The position numbers and the translations under genes were made by a program. Positions 60,530 through 64,000 of a DNA stretch of 64,000 nt are shown one piece after another. Origin of the DNA: CAWDVK01 sp963805715 (GTDB lineage Bacteria; Actinomycetota; Actinomycetes; Streptosporangiales; Streptosporangiaceae); the NCBI GenBank assembly GCA_963805715.1, contig CAWDVK010000017.1, positions 310,001 through 374,000 on the forward strand, written 5' to 3'. Position 1 is the stretch's first letter. Every line of letters begins with the position of its first letter. The notes beneath the pieces were generated by a model. The model had not been told where the DNA came from. It searched no databases and saw only the letters and a program-made list of their open reading frames with translations.

Positions 60530-61134
60530 TCAGCGGGGTCGGCGGCCCTTGGACTGGTGCTGCGCCTCATGCAGGACGTGCCAGACCTGCCAGCCGAACT
60601 GGACATCGCAGGGATGGGCAGGCTCTCCGGACCCTGATGGCGGCGGCCAGTTCGGCGAGGGCGGTACGGAGCGCTGCGCCCGGCTCGTCCGCGATGGCGG
60701 GCATGACCGACCGGCCCGCCTCGCCCCACAGCTGAAGCTGCAGTCCCTGGGCCGGGGCGGGAGTGCTGAGCGTGACCGTGGCGGTACTGCTCGGGCCGCC
60801 TTCGTGCCGCAGGATGAGATGAGTCAGGCCGGGCGGCCCGGCCTCGGCCGTCACGGCGACCACGGGCCCGAGGCTGGCCCATAGCTGGGAGACGACGTGC
60901 GGCCCGAGATCCCACAGGCCACCCTTGTCCCGCCGCCACGGAGCATCGAAGGGGCTCGCGCCGCGCAGCACCGAGCCCAGCCACACTGCCTGGCCGCCCA
61001 GCCAGCCGCCCGGAAAGCCATCGTCCGGATGCCGCGCAGCCGGATGCCGCGCAGCCGGATGCCGGGCCGGCGCTCCCGGCGGCAACGTCGATGCGCATCT
61101 GTTGCTGATACAGCGACAGCGATGCCGCATCCAC
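60530..61134 (-). pseudogene. Relic of a Gfo/Idh/MocA-family oxidoreductase
   Basis: A readable C-terminal segment: GLWDLGPHVVSQLWASLGPV, then LILRHEGGPSSTATVTLS, LQLWGEAGRSVMP and EPGAALRTALAELAAAIR. One base is extra near 60630; shifting frame gives EPAHPCDVQFGWQVWHVLHE to the stop at 60530. The N-terminal Rossmann half is missing and upstream is replaced by tandem repeats. Not functional as it stands. Confidence 0.72.
61026..61066. repeat. 15-bp tandem repeat inside the oxidoreductase relic
   Basis: CGGATGCCGCGCAGC occurs twice plus a partial third copy. Confidence 0.8.
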
Positions 61135-61137
61135 GCT

Positions 61138-61333
61138 GTTGCGGAGCCAGCGCGCCGGGGTTTCTGGCTCACCCACGCTGCGGAACCAGCCCGCGGGGGT
61201 TTCCGGCCCACCCACGCTGCGGAACCAGCCCGCGAGGGTTTCCGGCCCACCCACGCTGCGGAACCAGCCCGCGAGGGTTTCCGGCCCACCCACGCTGCGG
61301 AACCAGCCCGCGAGGGTTTCCGGGCGCGTCCAC
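61138..61333. repeat. 39-bp minisatellite, about five copies
   Basis: Copies start near 61177, 61216, 61255 and 61294, with a diverged first copy from 61138. The unit begins GCTGCGGAACCAGCCCGCG. Because 39 is a multiple of 3, it stays open in all frames on both strands, creating repetitive translations such as SVGGPETLAGWFR. It lies between the oxidoreductase relic and the GNAT gene. Confidence 0.93.
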
Positions 61334-61441
61334 GCTGTGCCCGCGGGCCGGCGAACGCTCATCACGAACACGGGGTTTTCGGCCCGCGAGATTTCCCGAG
61401 TATGTTTTTTCGGCCGGGGACGGTATGCCAGGCTCGTGGGT

Positions 61442-61966
61442 ATGGCAGCTCAGCAAGCGGCGCAGGTCCGCCCATTCCAGTCCAGTGACTACGATGCCGT
61501 GCTCGCTCTCGCGCCGCGGCTGGCCGAGGGCGTGGCACCGTGGCGGGATAGCACGGCGGTCCTGAATGCCGTGCATGGCTGGGTCACCGGTTCCGTCGCC
61601 GCTGCCGGGCAGCCAGGGCATGCCGTCTACGTGGCGATCAGCGACGGCCGGCTGGCCGGCTTCGTGACGGTCGGTGAGCGTACTCATTTCACCGGCCAGG
61701 TCGACGCCTACGTCGGGGAACTGGTCGTGACCCCCGGCCAGGAGCGCCAGGGCATCGCGTCGCAGCTGATGGCGGCCGCCGAGAGCTGGGCAGCGCGAAA
61801 CGGCTTCTCTCACCTCACGCTCGACACCGGCGCAGCCAATCAGCCCGCCCGTGGTCTCTATGCCGCGCTCGGGTACCAGGAAGAAGATGTCCGACTGACC
61901 AAGGCCGTCCCGGCCGCCCTGGCCGCTGTCGCACAGAAAGCCGATGCTCAGATAGCCCCGGTATAG
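61442..61966 (+). CDS. GNAT-family N-acetyltransferase
   Basis: A 174-residue acetyl-CoA-dependent transferase. VDAYVGELVVTPGQERQGIA contains the acetyl-CoA loop (Q/RxxGxA), followed by AARNGFSHLTLDTGAANQPA and RGLYAALGYQEED. ATG 61442 is used; an open frame extends upstream through the minisatellite but is not supported. Substrate is unknown. Confidence 0.88.
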   Translation: MAAQQAAQVRPFQSSDYDAVLALAPRLAEGVAPWRDSTAVLNAVHGWVTGSVAAAGQPGHAVYVAISDGRLAGFVTVGERTHFTGQVDAYVGELVVTPGQERQGIASQLMAAAESWAARNGFSHLTLDTGAANQPARGLYAALGYQEEDVRLTKAVPAALAAVAQKADAQIAPV

Positions 61967-62005
61967 TGCGCGGGTCATCCTCGTTCGAGCCGCTGGGGGA
62001 GATCG

Positions 62006-62518
62006 ATGCCGCTGCCGAAGTCCGCTGAACGCGCGCTAGGCCTTGCCCGAGTCGACTTCGCGCCGGCTCACCGCCAGCCGTCTGCCCACAGGGTCGCGAT
62101 GGCCACGATCTTGTCGATAGCCGGGTCGCTGCTGGCCGATGCGCTGATCGTCGTCATCGGCACGGCCGTCTTCCCCGCCACCAGGGGCTACGTCCACTTC
62201 CAGTTCTCCGACTACGCCAAGCTGACGGTCATCGGCGTCCTCATCGCGTGCGCAGGCTGGCCGATCGTGACCAGGATCAGCTCATCGCCCCGCTGGCTGT
62301 TCCTGCGGCTCGCGGTCCTGGTGACCCTGGCGCTCTACCTCCCCGACCTCTGGCTGCTGACGCTGGGCGACCCGCCGAAGGCTGTCGCGGTCCTGATGGT
62401 CATGCACCTGGCGATCGCCGTCGTGACCTACAACGTCCTGGTGCACGTGGCCGCGGTCCGGCCGGATCACCGGACGCCGCGGCACCGCTCCTATGAGAGA
62501 TCGGCACCCCCGGCCTGA
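62006..62518 (+). CDS. Four-TM membrane protein (DUF6069-like)
   Basis: A 170-residue protein with helices at about 31-55, 70-90, 97-120 and 125-148 and a basic C-terminus. Resembles DUF6069 family members, by recall. Its end overlaps the possible early starts of the next gene. Function unknown. Confidence 0.65.
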   Translation: MPLPKSAERALGLARVDFAPAHRQPSAHRVAMATILSIAGSLLADALIVVIGTAVFPATRGYVHFQFSDYAKLTVIGVLIACAGWPIVTRISSSPRWLFLRLAVLVTLALYLPDLWLLTLGDPPKAVAVLMVMHLAIAVVTYNVLVHVAAVRPDHRTPRHRSYERSAPPA

Positions 62519-62546
62519 ACCCGGCGCCGGCCGATACGTTAGCCCG

Positions 62547-63089
62547 GTGGGACGCCGATTCGACACCATCCGCACCAGCCGGCTGATGATGCGGCGATGG
62601 CGTGATAACGACCGGGATCTGTACGCGGCGATGAATGCCGACCCCGAGGTCATGCGCTACTTCCCGGCTCCCCTCGACCGGGCGGCCAGCGACGGCAGCG
62701 TGGACCGGATCGAGGAGCTATTCGAGCGTCAGGGATTCGGTCTGTGGGCGCTGGAAGTGATCAGCACCGGCCAGTTCATCGGATTCACCGGCCTGAACCC
62801 GATGCCCGAGGGAGTCCCGGGCGCGGGCGGCATGGAGGTGGGCTGGCGGCTGGCCCGGCACGCGTGGCACCACGGCTATGCGACCGAGGCCGCCCGCGCC
62901 GCCGTGGGCGTGGCCTTCGGCGGAGCGGGCCTGGACGAGATCTGGTCCATCACCGCCGTTCTCAATGAGCCATCGCAAGCAGTCATGCGGCGGCTGGGCA
63001 TGACGGTGCATGCTCGTTTCGAGCATCCGGTCCTCCCGGTCGGCCACCCCATCCGGGCGCACGTGGCCTACCGGCTGCCACGATCGTGA
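62547..63089 (+). CDS. RimJ/RimL-type GNAT acetyltransferase
   Basis: A 180-residue protein with RTSRLMMRRWRDNDRDLYAA, MNADPEVMRYFP and EVGWRLARHAWHHGYATEAA (acetyl-CoA loop), typical of ribosomal-protein-Ala acetyltransferase relatives that modify small molecules or proteins. GTG 62547 is chosen because the domain begins directly after; longer starts overlap the previous gene. Confidence 0.88.
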   Translation: MGRRFDTIRTSRLMMRRWRDNDRDLYAAMNADPEVMRYFPAPLDRAASDGSVDRIEELFERQGFGLWALEVISTGQFIGFTGLNPMPEGVPGAGGMEVGWRLARHAWHHGYATEAARAAVGVAFGGAGLDEIWSITAVLNEPSQAVMRRLGMTVHARFEHPVLPVGHPIRAHVAYRLPRS

Positions 63090-63208
63090 GCCTTCAGCCG
63101 GCCGGGGCAGTCCGGACCCAGAAATGTCCCTCCGGTTCTGCGGGGTAGCCAGCACGAGATTCCGTGGCCGGGATGCTGCTGCCCGCATGGCTACGGAAGG
63201 AGGATCTC

Positions 63209-63877
63209 TCAGCGGACGGCGTGCACGCTGACCTCAGCGGCTGACGTCGCGGCGGCGGCCTTCGCGGCGGTCAGCCTGAGGAACGTCGTCGCCCGCCCGA
63301 AGGTCTCCCCGATGGTGTGGTCCGCTAGCTGCGCCTCGTAGGCCCGGTACCTCGTCATCTCCCAGGACCGGCCACGTGGCGAGAGCGAGCCGAGGGCAGG
63401 CCGCGGCACCGGCTTCCACGTCCAGGCCATGACGCCCCGGCCTGCCGTGCGGCGAGCGCTGGGGTTGATGAAGTCGACATGATCAACTTCATGACCCATC
63501 CGGTTCCGGACGAACCGGAGCCCGCCCAGCGTTCCCTCAATCAGGCGCCGCTGCGCGGGAGTCTGGTCGGCCAGGACCCGGTCGTACTCCTCCGGGTGAT
63601 GGCGGACCAGCGTGGCATCGACGATGGTGACCCACCAGACCGCCTCTCCGATCACGGCGAACGCCCGCGGCTGGTCCCATCCCCGCACCCTGGGCAGCCT
63701 GTCCGTCACATCGCGCATCGCCGTTATCGACCACTCGAGCGCGCTCATCTGCACGGTCGGATCGAACTTGTTCTCGCGGCTCCAGGTGACCCGGCACCGG
63801 GCCGAGCAGAACCGGGCGTGCTCGCGGCGCGGCGTGAACACCGCGCCGCACTGCTGGCACTCCCGGGTATCTGCCAT
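63209..63877 (-). CDS. Conserved zinc-finger protein of unknown function
   Basis: A 222-residue protein. The N-terminus has a treble-clef-like CQQCGAVFTPRREHARFCSA with CRVTW, four Cys for zinc. The rest is helical with a conserved RNRMGHEVDHVDFI segment. I recall similar actinobacterial proteins without known function. ATG 63877. The last 120 bases of the window (63878-64000) show nothing. Confidence 0.65.
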   Translation of the reverse strand: MADTRECQQCGAVFTPRREHARFCSARCRVTWSRENKFDPTVQMSALEWSITAMRDVTDRLPRVRGWDQPRAFAVIGEAVWWVTIVDATLVRHHPEEYDRVLADQTPAQRRLIEGTLGGLRFVRNRMGHEVDHVDFINPSARRTAGRGVMAWTWKPVPRPALGSLSPRGRSWEMTRYRAYEAQLADHTIGETFGRATTFLRLTAAKAAAATSAAEVSVHAVR

Positions 63878-64000
63878 GCTGCCATGTTACGCGTAACGCT
63901 GGTTGAGCCGCACAGCCGCGCCTGCGGAGAGTGCCGCAGCCGGGCCCGGGCATCAGGCAAGCTAGCGAGCCAGGCCGCTGTGCCAGCGCGGCTCAGGGTG

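Noticed and set aside
61138..61333. CRISPR-like array
   Set aside because: Units are contiguous 39-bp repeats with no unique spacers and no cas genes nearby.
61139..61441. N-terminal extension of the GNAT protein through the minisatellite
   Set aside because: The translation is only repeat units; the acetyltransferase fold begins after ATG 61442.

Overview
The window is chromosomal DNA from a very GC-rich actinobacterium, probably a Streptosporangiales/Treboniales-type soil organism, although the exact order cannot be fixed from the sequence alone. The evidence is the codon use, frequent GTG starts, a bacterial proteasome activator (Bpa), CrgA, class E sortase, SigE-family sigma factor and the fhaA-fhaB-pstP-ftsW/rodA-pbpA-pknB cluster. 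No rRNA, CRISPR array or complete insertion sequence was seen. Four tRNA genes are present: Ser-CGA, Ser-GCA-family (anticodon GCT), Ser-TGA and Leu-CAG.

Layout. 1-1.4 kb: an orphan DNA methyltransferase that runs off the left edge, preceded by a 17-codon leader ORF, then a VapB-like protein. 1.4-5 kb: esterase, tRNA-Ser, tadA with its partner gene, and a small membrane protein with a PH-domain protein. 5-7.4 kb: a duplicated locus in which an ECF sigma factor, a chimeric partner gene and two copies of a 4-TM protein share the same upstream promoter motif. 7.4-11.1 kb: an accessory island with remnants of an integrative element, an XhoI/PaeR7I-family restriction-modification pair and a Phd-type antitoxin fused to a coiled coil. 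11-19 kb: fadD, a SigE-family sigma factor, a two-gene predicted redox module (Cys-rich protein plus MauE-like membrane protein), an AAA ATPase and ctaG. 19-30 kb: a split bifunctional-nuclease gene, an RCC1 lipoprotein, quinone oxidoreductase, bpa, GT2, STAS and anti-sigma kinase genes, arginine deiminase, and MarR opposite a Wzm/Wzt-type exporter. 30-37.7 kb: a frameshifted S53 protease/ricin lectin gene, a PAS-GAF-PAS histidine kinase, an SSI-type inhibitor, a frameshifted Fpg and an acyl-CoA dehydrogenase. 37.7-50 kb: the cell-wall growth and Ser/Thr-kinase cluster, then sortase, crgA, rhomboid, cyclophilin and a DUF5324-like gene. 50-64 kb: a histidine-kinase/LuxR fusion, ATP-dependent DNA ligase, NUDIX, malic enzyme, a FUSC pseudogene, a serine hydrolase, two FAD-linked oxidases in a row, a minisatellite beside an oxidoreductase relic, two GNAT enzymes and a zinc-finger protein.

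How genes work together. The 37.9-45.5 kb block is one functional unit: phospho-Thr-binding FHA proteins, the PP2C phosphatase and the PASTA kinase control the SEDS glycosyltransferase and its transpeptidase, with CrgA nearby for septation. The RM pair and orphan methyltransferase are DNA defence or epigenetic functions. Several genes look broken by a single base (BFN, S53-ricin, Fpg, Gfo/Idh/MocA relic). That could be real decay or uncorrected indels, and it should be settled before biology is inferred from them.

The least conventional items are the kinase-HTH fusion at 49.4 kb, the duplicated sigma/4-TM locus at 5.4-7.4 kb, and the Cys-rich plus MauE-like pair at 14.3-16.4 kb.
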